From assembly GCA_020849765.1 (NCBI GenBank), contig JADLAY010000007.1:1-64000 (forward strand): DNA of 64,000 nucleotides. Reading direction: 5' to 3'. The notes beneath the pieces were generated by a model that did not search any database, was not told the DNA's origin, and worked only from the letters and a program-made list of their open reading frames with translations. The stretch comes from Anaerolineae bacterium. Its GTDB lineage: Bacteria; Chloroflexota; Anaerolineae; Aggregatilineales; Phototrophicaceae. Position 1 is the stretch's first letter; every line of letters begins with the position of its first letter. Shown in pieces: positions 16,642-24,999 of this stretch. The position numbers and the translations under genes are program-made.

Positions 16642-17940
16642 TCACGACCCTGCGGATTTCATTCCTTGCACGATTTGTTGGGCGCGTTCGAGGCGGATGT
16701 TGTCCTCGTCGATCATCTGCTGGACGACCTGCGCCACTTGCGCACCGCTCGCGCCCGCCGCCACGGCAAACTGGCGCGCGTGCATGCGCATGTGGCCGTG
16801 CTGGATGCCTTCGGTCGCCAGTGCGCGGATCGCGGCCAGATTCTGCGCCAGCCCGACCGCCGCCATGATCTCGCTCAGTTGGCGCGCGCTGCTGATGCCC
16901 ATGATCTTGAGCGCGATCTGCGCGGCGGGATGCACGCGCGTCGCCCCGCCGACGATGCCGACCGCCAGCGGCAGTTCGATGCTGCCGATCAGGTCGCCCG
17001 CCGGGGACATCGTCCAGTGCGTCAGGCTGCGATACATGCCGTCGCGGGCGGCGTAGGCATGCGCCCCGGCCTCGACCGCGCGCCAGTCATTGCCGGTCGC
17101 GATCACGACCGCGTCGATGCCGTTCATGATGCCTTTGTTGTGGGTCGTCGCACGGTAGGGATCGGCCTCGGCGAAGGCGCCCGCCTCGACGATGGCGCGC
17201 ACGGCATCCTCGCCGCTGATGTCCGCCGTCGCCAGTTCAGACGCCGGGATCATGCCCTCGGCGCGGGCTTTGCGGCGGTCGCTCAGATTGCTCAGGATGC
17301 GCAGGTTGACGCGCCCGCCCGTGATCTCCTCGATCATCGGCGCGAGATACTCGACCGTCGTGTTGATCGTGTTGGCGCCCATGGCGTCGCGTGTGTCGTA
17401 GAGCAGGTGGACGATCAGCATCGGGCCGACCGAGGTATCCGTCAGCGGGCGCACTTCGAGGCCGCGCGCGCCGCCGCCATATTGCAGGATGCTGCTGCTG
17501 ATCGCGTTGGCCTCCGCCAGCAGACGCTCGCGCTGGGCCATGACCGCGCCCGCCGCTACGTAGACATCCTGCAAATCGAGCACCTGAATCTGCCCGATCA
17601 TGATCGGGTCGTCGCTCGACGCCCGGAAGCCGCCGTTGGCCCGGAACAGCTTGGCGGCGTTGCTGATCGCCGCCACGACCGACGGTTCTTCGATCACCAT
17701 CGGGATCAGCACGTCGACGTCGTTGATGAGGAAATTGGTGGCTATGCCGATCGGCAGGCCGTAGACGCCGACCACGTTCTCGATCATGAGGTCGGCCTGG
17801 GTCGCGTTCAGCCCGGCCACGCCGAGCAGTGCGGCCTGCTCTTGCGGGTTCAGCCCTGCCCACTGCGCGACCAGCGCCGCGCGTTCAGTCAGCGGGCGCT
17901 TGTAAAAGCCGGGGATGCGTGATGTATGTTCTTGTGCCAT
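16642..17940 (-). CDS. mvaA: Hydroxymethylglutaryl-CoA reductase, class II
   Basis: A 432-residue class II HMG-CoA reductase (Pseudomonas mevalonii type), making or oxidising mevalonate. EEPSVVAAIS carries the catalytic Glu, SDRRKARAEG the Lys, HNKGIMNGIDAVVIATGND the Asp, and QHGHMRMHAR the C-terminal His. DTRDAMGAN is the cofactor-site signature. The start at 17940 (MAQEHTSRIPGF) suits the family; an upstream codon at 17970 adds ten doubtful residues. A long antisense frame across this gene is only a codon-bias shadow. Two copies of a 17-bp motif lie 68-116 bp upstream. With the synthase it supplies the committed steps of isoprenoid synthesis. Confidence 0.95.
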   Translation of the reverse strand: MAQEHTSRIPGFYKRPLTERAALVAQWAGLNPQEQAALLGVAGLNATQADLMIENVVGVYGLPIGIATNFLINDVDVLIPMVIEEPSVVAAISNAAKLFRANGGFRASSDDPIMIGQIQVLDLQDVYVAAGAVMAQRERLLAEANAISSSILQYGGGARGLEVRPLTDTSVGPMLIVHLLYDTRDAMGANTINTTVEYLAPMIEEITGGRVNLRILSNLSDRRKARAEGMIPASELATADISGEDAVRAIVEAGAFAEADPYRATTHNKGIMNGIDAVVIATGNDWRAVEAGAHAYAARDGMYRSLTHWTMSPAGDLIGSIELPLAVGIVGGATRVHPAAQIALKIMGISSARQLSEIMAAVGLAQNLAAIRALATEGIQHGHMRMHARQFAVAAGASGAQVAQVVQQMIDEDNIRLERAQQIVQGMKSAGS

Positions 17941-17976
17941 GCCTGCTCTGATGAAGCCTGATTCCAGCACGATCTA

Positions 17977-18004
17977 TGAATAACTGCCCCGAATCTAGTC
18001 GCAA
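17977..18004 (-). promoter_or_regulatory. Possible sigma70 promoter of HMG-CoA reductase
   Basis: On the minus strand TTGCGA (18004-17999) and TATTCA (17982-17977) are separated by 16 bp and end about 37 bp before the start codon. The match is moderate. It is supported by the adjacent 17-bp motif copies just upstream of the -35. Confidence 0.35.
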
Positions 18005-18007
18005 CTT

Positions 18008-18056
18008 GCTATCAAAACCTATCGTTTGTGAACATGGGAGCAATCAAAAGCTATCG
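18008..18056. promoter_or_regulatory. Two copies of a 17-bp motif upstream of mvaA
   Basis: GCTATCAAAACCTATCG at 18008-18024 and GCAATCAAAAGCTATCG at 18040-18056 agree at 15 of 17 positions. They are 32 bp apart, about three helical turns, so they lie on one face of the DNA. The first is repeated exactly, inverted, at 20603-20619 before the intact thiolase gene. I infer a binding site for a common regulator of acetoacetyl-CoA and mevalonate synthesis. Confidence 0.6.
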
Positions 18057-18164
18057 GGCGGGGCGTTTAACGAAACCCGCGCGATGTTCACCCAACACAG
18101 GAACATCGTCACTCACCGTTGGCCTGCAATCCGCAGGCAGCTGGTTTTTTTCGCCACCATATGC

Positions 18165-19082
18165 CTATGGCGGGGATGGCGCGTGACTCTGAAGGATGGA
18201 CCAGACTGCTTCCGCGTTGGCGGGCGACAGAGCGATGTCCGTTGCCTGCATCACGCCCCCGCAGCCATGCTGAAGTTTTAACCGGGATGCATCCTCTGTG
18301 ACTTCGACATCCATGTGTTGAATGTGAGCGAGAGGATAAAAACAACAAACCGTCGAGTAGTTTACTTCGACGGAAAATCGGTCTTTCCGATCTTCGACCA
18401 GGATGATCTGGCGCTCGGTGATCCCCACCGCCCGGTTCGGAGAAAGACACTGGCGCAGCACGCCAGTCCTCTGCCAGATCGCAGGTTGAAAGATGGCGGC
18501 GAGAAGCTGTTCATCGGGCAGCAGGCTGCCGCGTAAATAATTGTGGAATTTGAGCGGCAGTCGAGCCGGAGTCTTTTCTCGATCGTCGACCTGGGCCGCA
18601 GGTAAACACGGGGAATAGGCTGCACGGAGCCGGTCGATTCCTTGCAGAATTAACGCCTCACCAACGGTGTTGTACTCGAATTTTCTCGTTTCGATGGCGT
18701 TTCCGTCCACCCAGACCAGTTCGATGTAGGCATAGAGCAGTTCCACAAAGACGTGGATCTTGAGCAAAGCTGTGCGCAAAACCGTGGTGGTTGTCACCTG
18801 ACCCGCAGGATCGCTCTCGATGATCGTGATCGCATCCGGCTCAAAGACCATGATTCGCTCAGGCGTCCGACGCCAGCCAAACGGTAGTTCAAGCCGCCCC
18901 CACATGCGGCGAAATGGATAATATCCAGGTGGAATCCGGACGATGTGGGTTTCGCCAGAGCAGTACGGCTGCACTGCCTGCTGCAGCGAGGCGGATAATT
19001 TTCCAATGGACGTAACGAGTATCGGGAATCGGTCGCGGGGTTCTATCGTCGCCACTTTGCCTTGACGGAGATTCGGTTTCAT
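18165..19082 (-). CDS. Conserved hypothetical protein, 305 aa
   Basis: I do not recognise the family. The start at 19082 (MKPNLRQGKVATIEPRDRFP) is fixed by AGGTGG 8 nt upstream; a longer frame to 19187 has no ribosome site. The protein is soluble and beta-rich, with no signal peptide. Segments such as RTPERIMVFEPDAITIIESD and VGITERQIILVEDRKDRFSV look like two repeats of a PH-like or YokE-type strand-turn-strand module (phrase pattern: hydrophobic 'ITERQIILVED'). It lies between the mevalonate operon and the second thiolase on the same strand, but no functional link is visible. Confidence 0.7.
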   Translation of the reverse strand: MKPNLRQGKVATIEPRDRFPILVTSIGKLSASLQQAVQPYCSGETHIVRIPPGYYPFRRMWGRLELPFGWRRTPERIMVFEPDAITIIESDPAGQVTTTTVLRTALLKIHVFVELLYAYIELVWVDGNAIETRKFEYNTVGEALILQGIDRLRAAYSPCLPAAQVDDREKTPARLPLKFHNYLRGSLLPDEQLLAAIFQPAIWQRTGVLRQCLSPNRAVGITERQIILVEDRKDRFSVEVNYSTVCCFYPLAHIQHMDVEVTEDASRLKLQHGCGGVMQATDIALSPANAEAVWSILQSHAPSPP

Positions 19083-19356
19083 CGTTAACCACCTATCAGG
19101 CGCATATTTCCCAAATTTTTCCCAAGTATAGATCCGTGGTGCTAATTCAGACAGGTCAAGGAGAGCAGTCTTCTCATGAAAAGACACGACCGAGAATTTT
19201 CGCTCATGATGCTCTGCAAGTTCAGTCGATGGGCCTGGAGCATCTGGTGGCGCGACGAGCAGTTACGAGGCTTACGAACGAATTCGAGAGCAGTTGGCCC
19301 TCAAGCTCCCGGTTGAATAAAGTCGTGCGCCCTACTCATCACCCATTACTCATTAC
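19083..19356. other. Intergenic; heptamer run near the thiolase stop
   Basis: No gene is seen. At 19333-19361 a heptamer-phased run (ACTCATC ACCCATT) ends just at the thiolase stop. A similar run occurs at 62916-62960. Confidence 0.5.
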
Positions 19357-20514
19357 TCACACGCCCAAAATGTGCGTCACAATCGTCGAGCCGGTGCCAC
19401 CGATGTTCTGCGCCATGCCGATGGTCGCATCCCGCACCTGATTGGCGCCCGCCTCGCCGCGCAGCTGCGTGATCACGTCGATCAGCTCGTAGACGCCGGT
19501 CGCGCCGACCGGATGGCCGCGCCCCTTCAGCCCGCCCATCGTGCAGATCGGGATGCGCCCGCCGAGCGCAATGTCACCTGACCCCGCCAGATCGACGCCT
19601 TTGCCGTAGTCGGCGAAGCCCGCGGCTTCCAGGCTGAGCGCCGCCATGATCGAGAAGGCGTCGTGCAGCTCGAACACGTCGATGTCTTCTGGCGCGAGGC
19701 TCGCTTGAGCGTAGGCCTTCTGCGCACTCATGCGCCCGGCCTCCAGCGCCAGCAGATTGCGCCGGTCGGCGATGCCGATGGTGTCCGTCGCCGATGCGCT
19801 CGCCAGCACCCGGATCGGCGTACGGGGACTCAGATCCGCCGCCATCTCCAGCGGGCAGAGCAGGATCGCGCCCGCGCCGTCGCAGATCGGGGAGCTATCG
19901 AGCAGGTTGATCGGGTCGGCGATCATCGGCGCGCGGTTGTAGGATTCCTGCGTAACATTCGTCTTGAACATGGCGTTGGGGTTGTTGCGCGCGTTGGCGT
20001 GGGCATTGATGCTGAATGGCCCGAACGCCGCGTGCGGGATGCCGTACTCGTGCATGTAGCGGCGCATGACCAGCGCGTTGAGGGCGACAAACGTGGCGCC
20101 GTGGATGCCCTCGAACTCGGCATCAGCGGCGGTCGCCAGCGCGGCAGTCGTCACGTCCGGGGTGGCATCGGTCATCTTCTCGACGCCGCAAACGGCCACC
20201 AGGTCGACCATGCCGCTGGCGATGGCGCGCACGCCCGCCTGGAAGGCCGCGCCGCCGGAAGCGCAGGCCGCCTCGACCGTCGTCGCTTCGATGCCCGGCC
20301 AGCCCATGTAGTCCGCGATCAGCGCGCCCAGGTGCGCCTGGCTGCTCACGCGCGAGGCGAGCATGTTGGCGACGAACAGGGCGTCCGGCTGGCGGTCGAT
20401 GCCCGCGTCTGCGCAGGCGCTCTTCAGCGCCTGGCTGGCGAGCTCTCGGAGACCGAACTGCCACAACTCGCCAATCGACGTCTGCCCGATGCCAATCGCT
20501 GCTACCTGGCGCAT
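19357..20514 (-). CDS. Acetyl-CoA acetyltransferase, archaeal/SCP2-type thiolase (intact)
   Basis: A 385-residue thiolase with complete catalytic residues: Cys84 in VEAACASGGAAF, His in FELHDAFSIM, and His334 in GRGHPVGATG. The start at 20514 (MRQVAAIGIGQ) has a perfect AGGAGG six nt upstream. It would supply acetoacetyl-CoA to the HMG-CoA synthase at 16566-15475, although it is transcribed separately about 3 kb upstream of that operon. It is clearly homologous along its whole length to the substituted paralogue at 15251-14100. A copy of the 17-bp motif shared with mvaA lies 89 bp upstream of the start. Confidence 0.93.
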   Translation of the reverse strand: MRQVAAIGIGQTSIGELWQFGLRELASQALKSACADAGIDRQPDALFVANMLASRVSSQAHLGALIADYMGWPGIEATTVEAACASGGAAFQAGVRAIASGMVDLVAVCGVEKMTDATPDVTTAALATAADAEFEGIHGATFVALNALVMRRYMHEYGIPHAAFGPFSINAHANARNNPNAMFKTNVTQESYNRAPMIADPINLLDSSPICDGAGAILLCPLEMAADLSPRTPIRVLASASATDTIGIADRRNLLALEAGRMSAQKAYAQASLAPEDIDVFELHDAFSIMAALSLEAAGFADYGKGVDLAGSGDIALGGRIPICTMGGLKGRGHPVGATGVYELIDVITQLRGEAGANQVRDATIGMAQNIGGTGSTIVTHILGV

Positions 20515-20602
20515 GGTGCCTCCTGTTGTTCGTGCCATTCTTCACAAATACAGGTCGCATCTTAGCAGAGACGGACTCTCAATCTCTACCAGATTTACAG
20601 CG

Positions 20603-20619
20603 CGATAGGTTTTGATAGC
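20603..20619. promoter_or_regulatory. 17-bp motif shared with the mvaA upstream region
   Basis: CGATAGGTTTTGATAGC here is the exact reverse complement of 18008-18024. It lies in the spacer between the SGNH-like gene's stop and the thiolase start. Internally the complementary strand contains CTATC twice, 10 bp apart. Confidence 0.55.
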
Positions 20620-20632
20620 CGCGCCGGACGGA

Positions 20633-22432
20633 TCAGCCGCTGCTGCCGTCCGGGGTCGCGGTGCTGGTCGCCGTCGGCGTGGCGGTCGGCGTCTCGGTGG
20701 CTGCCGACGCCGGACGCTCGACGAGGAACGACTGCGGCAGCGTCCAGGCGCCGCCGACGCCGTACTCGTTGAGCGAGCGCACCCGCCAGACGTAGATGCC
20801 GCGCGCAATCGGGTCGGCCATCGTGAAGGTCGGCTCGTTCGACGAGAACATGAACGGCGCGTCGAACTCGAACGACTGGTCGATCTCGATCTCGTAGCTG
20901 GCAGCGCCGTCGACCGGTGCCCAGGCGAAGGTCGCGTCCAGTTCGCCGATCGTGCTGCCCGGCTCCGGCGCTTCGACACGATTCGGCGGTGGCGGCGGCG
21001 GCGGGCTGACGGCCAGCGTGCGATGGACGTTGGCAAACGGCGGATCGCCGAGCGGGAAGACGCGCCAGTAGTAGATGCCATACGGCAGCTCATCCGGCGC
21101 GGCGAAGGCGGTCGCCGGGCCGACGTTGGCGTCAATCACCAGGTCAGTGAAGTTGGTGTTGCGGCTCAACTGGAAGATGAACTCGCTCACGTTGGGCACG
21201 TATGCCCAGGTGAAGCGCGGCGTTTGATCCGGGGTGTAGCTCTCGTCGGCGGGGCGCTTGCCGATGAAGACCGTGAACGAGAGGACGTCCGTCCAGGCTT
21301 CGCTGCCCTCCGGGGCGACGCGCCAGAAGTAGATGCCCTGCGGCAGGCCGTCTTCGCGATTCGGGATCGTGTAAAGGCCGCCTTCGACCACGCGCTCGAT
21401 CACCGGCGACAGGAAAGTGCGGTCGTTATCGACTTGCAGGCGATAGGTACGCTCGCCGGTCGCCAGCCGCCATTCGAAAGTCGGGCGGATCGTGTCGACG
21501 ATGCTCTCGTCGGCGGGGCGCACGGCGCGCAAAGGCTGCGGCGTGCCGATCAGGACGGATTCCGGCACGGCCGTCTCGAATCTGAGCCGTGCATCAGGCG
21601 TCGCGGTCGCGGTCGGCGTGGGGGTGTTGGTCGGCAGCGGCGTGGCGGTGGGGCTGGGCGTGAGCGTCAGAGTCGGCGTCAGGAAGGGCGTCAACGTCGG
21701 CAGATCGGGTAATACAGTGGTGAGCGCATCGTACCAATTCACTGCCAGCCACGCTTCGCCGTAGTCATTCGGAAGCGTGCCGTCAAGCGTAAAACCGAGC
21801 GAGAAGCCAGTGGCCTGATCGACCAGGACGATGGGCGACTGCGCCGTCGTCTTGGTCACGGCCAGCGCGGCAATCGAAGCATTGAACGCATCCAACGTGG
21901 CGTCGTCGATTCCCTGCTTGGGGATGATCTGCGCCAGCAGGATCTTGACGTCCGGGCGCGCGACGCGCAAGGCGTCGATGATCTGGCTGATCTCGTTGAT
22001 GGTGCTGTCGACAGTTTCCCCGGCGGCCAGGTCAAGCGAGCCGATGTGGAGCAGCACGATATCCGGCTGCGCCGCGCTGGCCCAGGTCGGGATGCCCGCC
22101 AGGATGTCATTGGCTTTGGCGGTGAAGTGCCCCTCGTGATCGAGATCGAAATCCGGGTTGGGCGGTGGCAGCGTTTCCGGCGGCGGCGCGAGATTGTAGT
22201 TGCCATTCTGGCTGCCGACGAAATCGACCGCGTAGCCGTCATAGTCCAGCAGATACCAGAGCGTTCGCCGGTAGCTGTTTTGCTCCGTCGTGCCCTGCGT
22301 GATCAGGTCGCCGAGCGGCATGATCTTGATCGGCGTCTGCCCGGAGACGCCGCCGCTCAACGACAATAATATCACCAGGCACGCCAGCACGGCGGTGATG
22401 GGCAGGACGCGGCGAAAAGATGCAAAAGTCAT
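20633..22432 (-). CDS. Secreted SGNH-fold protein with degenerate active site and Fn3-like repeats
   Basis: A 599-residue exported protein: signal peptide about 1-31, SGNH/GDSL domain about 35-240, Pro/Thr linker around TPLPTNTPTPTATATP, then three or four beta-sandwich repeats that each carry a YxWRVxPxG-type strand (FYWRVAPEG, YYWRVFPLG, YVWRVRSLN), and a second Thr/Pro tail. The SGNH blocks are recognisable but altered: GDLITQG has Leu43 for the Ser nucleophile, HIGSLDL has Leu133 for the Asn, and DGTLPND has Leu220 for the catalytic His. It is therefore unlikely to be an esterase and may be a carbohydrate-binding or adhesion protein. An AAGGGA site precedes the ATG. Confidence 0.85.
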   Translation of the reverse strand: MTFASFRRVLPITAVLACLVILLSLSGGVSGQTPIKIMPLGDLITQGTTEQNSYRRTLWYLLDYDGYAVDFVGSQNGNYNLAPPPETLPPPNPDFDLDHEGHFTAKANDILAGIPTWASAAQPDIVLLHIGSLDLAAGETVDSTINEISQIIDALRVARPDVKILLAQIIPKQGIDDATLDAFNASIAALAVTKTTAQSPIVLVDQATGFSLGFTLDGTLPNDYGEAWLAVNWYDALTTVLPDLPTLTPFLTPTLTLTPSPTATPLPTNTPTPTATATPDARLRFETAVPESVLIGTPQPLRAVRPADESIVDTIRPTFEWRLATGERTYRLQVDNDRTFLSPVIERVVEGGLYTIPNREDGLPQGIYFWRVAPEGSEAWTDVLSFTVFIGKRPADESYTPDQTPRFTWAYVPNVSEFIFQLSRNTNFTDLVIDANVGPATAFAAPDELPYGIYYWRVFPLGDPPFANVHRTLAVSPPPPPPPNRVEAPEPGSTIGELDATFAWAPVDGAASYEIEIDQSFEFDAPFMFSSNEPTFTMADPIARGIYVWRVRSLNEYGVGGAWTLPQSFLVERPASAATETPTATPTATSTATPDGSSG

Positions 22433-22712
22433 GGCCGTTTTCCCTTCGCTCCGGTGCAGTCGGCGCGCCAGTCCGCGCAGCGTCGCGCCTTACGAGGCGC
22501 ATTGCGCGAGCAATCATATCGAATCTGATTATAGCGTGCGCCTCCGCCCACTAGCCTATAAGTTCCATTCGGCCTGTATTTGTGAACCGGAATACGAACC
22601 GTAAAGTCTCAAAGGACACCAAGAGGGATGGTGATAATTCGCTTTTCTTTGCGGACTTTGCGTCTTCGCGGTTCAAAACGAATGCTGCATTTCGACATCT
22701 TCTTTGCGGCGT
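22433..22712. other. Intergenic with a CTTTGCG-type dispersed repeat
   Basis: No gene is seen. Around 22645-22675 the words CTTTGCGGAC, TTTGCGTCTTCGCGGTTC recur from 3490-3525 and 29412-29430. Confidence 0.45.
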
Positions 22713-23348
22713 TTAGGTGTCCACCGCTCGCCCGTAGACGCGCAAATAGGTCCACTCCACGTTGGCAGCGCGGTAGAGCGCCGGGCCGCCGCCCGCGATC
22801 GTGGCGCCGGGGAAGCGGCCCGCCTCGACGATCTCGTCGTTCAGACGCAGCGTCAGGTCGCCGGTCTCGCCCAGGTGCGCGTAGACAGTGTTGTCGCCTG
22901 CGTTCGCATGGAGAAATGCGTGCAGCGCCAGCCCGTCCTGCCCCGGCGCGCGGATCGGCGTCGAGACCTCGCCCTCGTGGTTGACGATCAGGAGCACGTC
23001 CTGCGCCGTCCCGTCCGCCAGCGCCAGCGTCAGCCACAGGCCCCAGCCGGAGCCGCCCTCGCCATCGTTGCGGGCGCGCAGTTCCAGCGTCAGCGGCGGC
23101 TGATCCGGCAGCGGCAGGGCGAACAAGCGCGCGCCGTCGAGATCGCCCACCTGCGCCAGCCCGTCGGCATCCGTCCGTTCGAGCAGCAAATCGGGCGCGT
23201 GCGGCGGGTCGAACAGGCCGAGCGCGACGACGGCGATCACGGCCACGCCGCCGATCACGATCAGCCAGAAGACACCGACGACGGCCCGCCAGAGCCAGCG
23301 CGGGATCTCGGTTGACTCGGACGGCGAAGCTCCATATGCTGAGGACAT
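22713..23348 (-). CDS. Membrane-anchored extracytoplasmic protein, LamG-like (unknown)
   Basis: A 211-residue protein. A short cytoplasmic head is followed by a membrane helix (about 19-45, WRAVVGVFWLIVIGGVAV) and a beta-rich outer domain. The ending NVEWTYLRVYGRAVDT is typical of concanavalin-like or DUF1080-like jelly-roll domains, where an edge strand reads 'W..L.VYGR'. GGAG sits 6 nt before the ATG. It is transcribed divergently from the polysaccharide deacetylase with a 35-bp gap between start codons, suggesting a shared promoter region and an envelope role. The ligand is unknown. Confidence 0.72.
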   Translation of the reverse strand: MSSAYGASPSESTEIPRWLWRAVVGVFWLIVIGGVAVIAVVALGLFDPPHAPDLLLERTDADGLAQVGDLDGARLFALPLPDQPPLTLELRARNDGEGGSGWGLWLTLALADGTAQDVLLIVNHEGEVSTPIRAPGQDGLALHAFLHANAGDNTVYAHLGETGDLTLRLNDEIVEAGRFPGATIAGGGPALYRAANVEWTYLRVYGRAVDT

Positions 23349-23383
23349 GCGTCACTCCGCGTGAACCTGTGGTCACAGACGTT

Positions 23384-24193
23384 ATGCGCCCTATTGTATG
23401 CCTGTTCCTGATCGCCTGCGCGCTCGCCGTTGTTCCCGTCGCCGCGCAGACCGAGCCTTCGCCCGCAGCGCCGGCGGACTCGCCGCCCGCCTGGGATGGC
23501 ACGCTGCGCCGCATCCACGCGCCGATCCTGATGTATCACTACGTCGGCCAACTGCCGCCCGATTGGGACGCCACGCGCCAGGATCTGACGGTGCTGCCGG
23601 AACTCTTCAGCGCGCATCTGGAGTATCTCTTCTACGAGGGCTACACGCCGATCAGCCTCTACGACCTGAACGAGGCGCTGCTCGATGGCCGCCCGCTGCC
23701 CGCCAAGCCGGTCGTCCTCACCTTCGACGATGGCTACCAGGATCACTACGACAACGTCTTCCCACTGCTGCAGCAGTTCGGCTTCACTGGCACGTTCTTC
23801 ATCATCACCGGCGCTGCCGACGATAACCGCCCCGGCTACCTGAGCTGGGACGAGATCCGCGAGATGTCCGACGCCGGGATGAGCATGGAAGCGCACACCA
23901 AGAACCACGTCGAACTCGACGAGCGCACCTACGACGAACTGGTCTACGAGATGTTGGGCAGCATGGAGAGCCTGGGCCATTACACCGGGCGTCCGGCGCA
24001 CATGTTCAGCTTCCCGGTCGGGCGCTATGACGATCTGACCTTGCAAGTGGCGGCGCAGCTCCCGATCTGGCGCGCGGTGACGACTCAGCCGGGCACCCTG
24101 CAGACGACCGACAACGCTTACGAACTACCGCGTGTGCGAATTCATTGGGATACGGATGTCGACCAGTTGGCGGCGATCCTGCGCTCGCGCTAG
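23384..24193 (+). CDS. Polysaccharide deacetylase (NodB/CE4 family), secreted
   Basis: A 269-residue protein starting at ATG 23384 with a signal peptide (MRPIVCLFLIACALAVVPVA). NodB motifs are VVLTFDDGYQDHYDN (metal and base Asp), EAHTKNHVEL (the H-x-x-x-H metal site) and FSFPVGRYDD. The N-terminal ILMYHYVG is typical of exported members. It would remove N-acetyl groups from peptidoglycan or another amino-sugar polymer outside the membrane. Upstream codons to 23312 would overlap the divergent gene and lack a signal peptide. It overlaps the next gene's stop by four bases in a shared CTAG. Confidence 0.9.
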   Translation: MRPIVCLFLIACALAVVPVAAQTEPSPAAPADSPPAWDGTLRRIHAPILMYHYVGQLPPDWDATRQDLTVLPELFSAHLEYLFYEGYTPISLYDLNEALLDGRPLPAKPVVLTFDDGYQDHYDNVFPLLQQFGFTGTFFIITGAADDNRPGYLSWDEIREMSDAGMSMEAHTKNHVELDERTYDELVYEMLGSMESLGHYTGRPAHMFSFPVGRYDDLTLQVAAQLPIWRAVTTQPGTLQTTDNAYELPRVRIHWDTDVDQLAAILRSR

Positions 24194-24858
24194 CCGGGCA
24201 GTCGTCCGCTGCGTCCTAGCCGTGCGCGTGGGCGCATCCAGGCGAGATACGTCCCCACCAGCGCGCAGCCAACGATGATGCCGACGCCGAGGATGCGCGT
24301 CACCAGCGCGAACAGCCAGTCGTAATCGAGCAGGCCGGTCATGCTGAAGATGTTCCACCAGTCGTGGTGCGAACTGCTCATGCCGAACAGCAGCGGCAGG
24401 CTGCGCGCCTGCGCGTCGCCGATGTAGACGGCGGCGTTGAGCAGGCTGTGCCCGGCCAGCGCCCACAACAGCAGCGGCGACGTGATCCGGTGGCGACCGA
24501 AATACTCCCACGCGCCGACCAGCACCCAGATCAGCACCTGCCAGATCGTCCCGCCGAGGAACATGATCAGCGCCCCAAACGGGTTGCAGATGAAGTGGCC
24601 GAGTTCGTGGAAGCCAATCGTCATCATCCAGACGATGGTGCCGATGGTGCCGTTCGGGTCGTGCAGGTGATCGACAATCGTGAGCAGGATCAGCGCCCAG
24701 AGCGCGGTTTCGAGGATGCCATAGGCGGGCGCCGGATGCAGGCGAATGGCCGTCCGCAGCCGTTCGAGCGGGGAGGCAGTCGTTTCGTCGCCGACCAGCA
24801 TGTCGACGCTGGGCATCTCGTCGCCAGGGTAAAAGGACACGATCGCGCTTTCTCGCAC
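24190..24858 (-). CDS. Membrane protein with HELGH motif (M50-like intramembrane metalloprotease candidate)
   Basis: A 222-residue polytopic protein with about six hydrophobic segments. MMTIGFHELGHFICNPFGA places HExxH inside a membrane helix, as in site-2 protease relatives, and MFLGGTIWQVLIWVL follows. A second ligand could come from LAGHSLLNAAVYIGDAQA. The GTG at 24858 is the longest start; ATG 24816 is possible, and both have weak ribosome sites. It ends convergently on the deacetylase. Substrate and true protease activity are unproven. Confidence 0.68.
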   Translation of the reverse strand: MRESAIVSFYPGDEMPSVDMLVGDETTASPLERLRTAIRLHPAPAYGILETALWALILLTIVDHLHDPNGTIGTIVWMMTIGFHELGHFICNPFGALIMFLGGTIWQVLIWVLVGAWEYFGRHRITSPLLLWALAGHSLLNAAVYIGDAQARSLPLLFGMSSSHHDWWNIFSMTGLLDYDWLFALVTRILGVGIIVGCALVGTYLAWMRPRARLGRSGRLPG

Positions 24859-24933
24859 ACTGACTACATACGATCTATTGTGCCGGAGAACAGCGGGCCG
24901 AACGTGGGTGATTTTGCCGGTGCAAAGGGCCGG

Positions 24934-24974
24934 AAATAAAGGACGCCCAGTGGCAGGGGAACCACCGGGCGCCG
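24934..24974 (-). terminator. Rho-independent terminator after yugP-like gene
   Basis: Reading the minus strand downstream of the stop at 25000: stem GGCGCCCGGTGG pairs with CCACTGGGCGTCC across an 8-nt loop, then TTTATTT follows. One bulge is present. Confidence 0.65.
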
Positions 24975-24999
24975 TAAAGGGGATGGGAGATTTGCGATT

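Noticed and set aside
22609-23514. A 301-codon minus-strand frame overlapping the LamG-like gene
   Set aside because: It is an out-of-frame shadow rich in Arg/Gly/Ala; the 211-aa frame has a membrane anchor and ribosome site.
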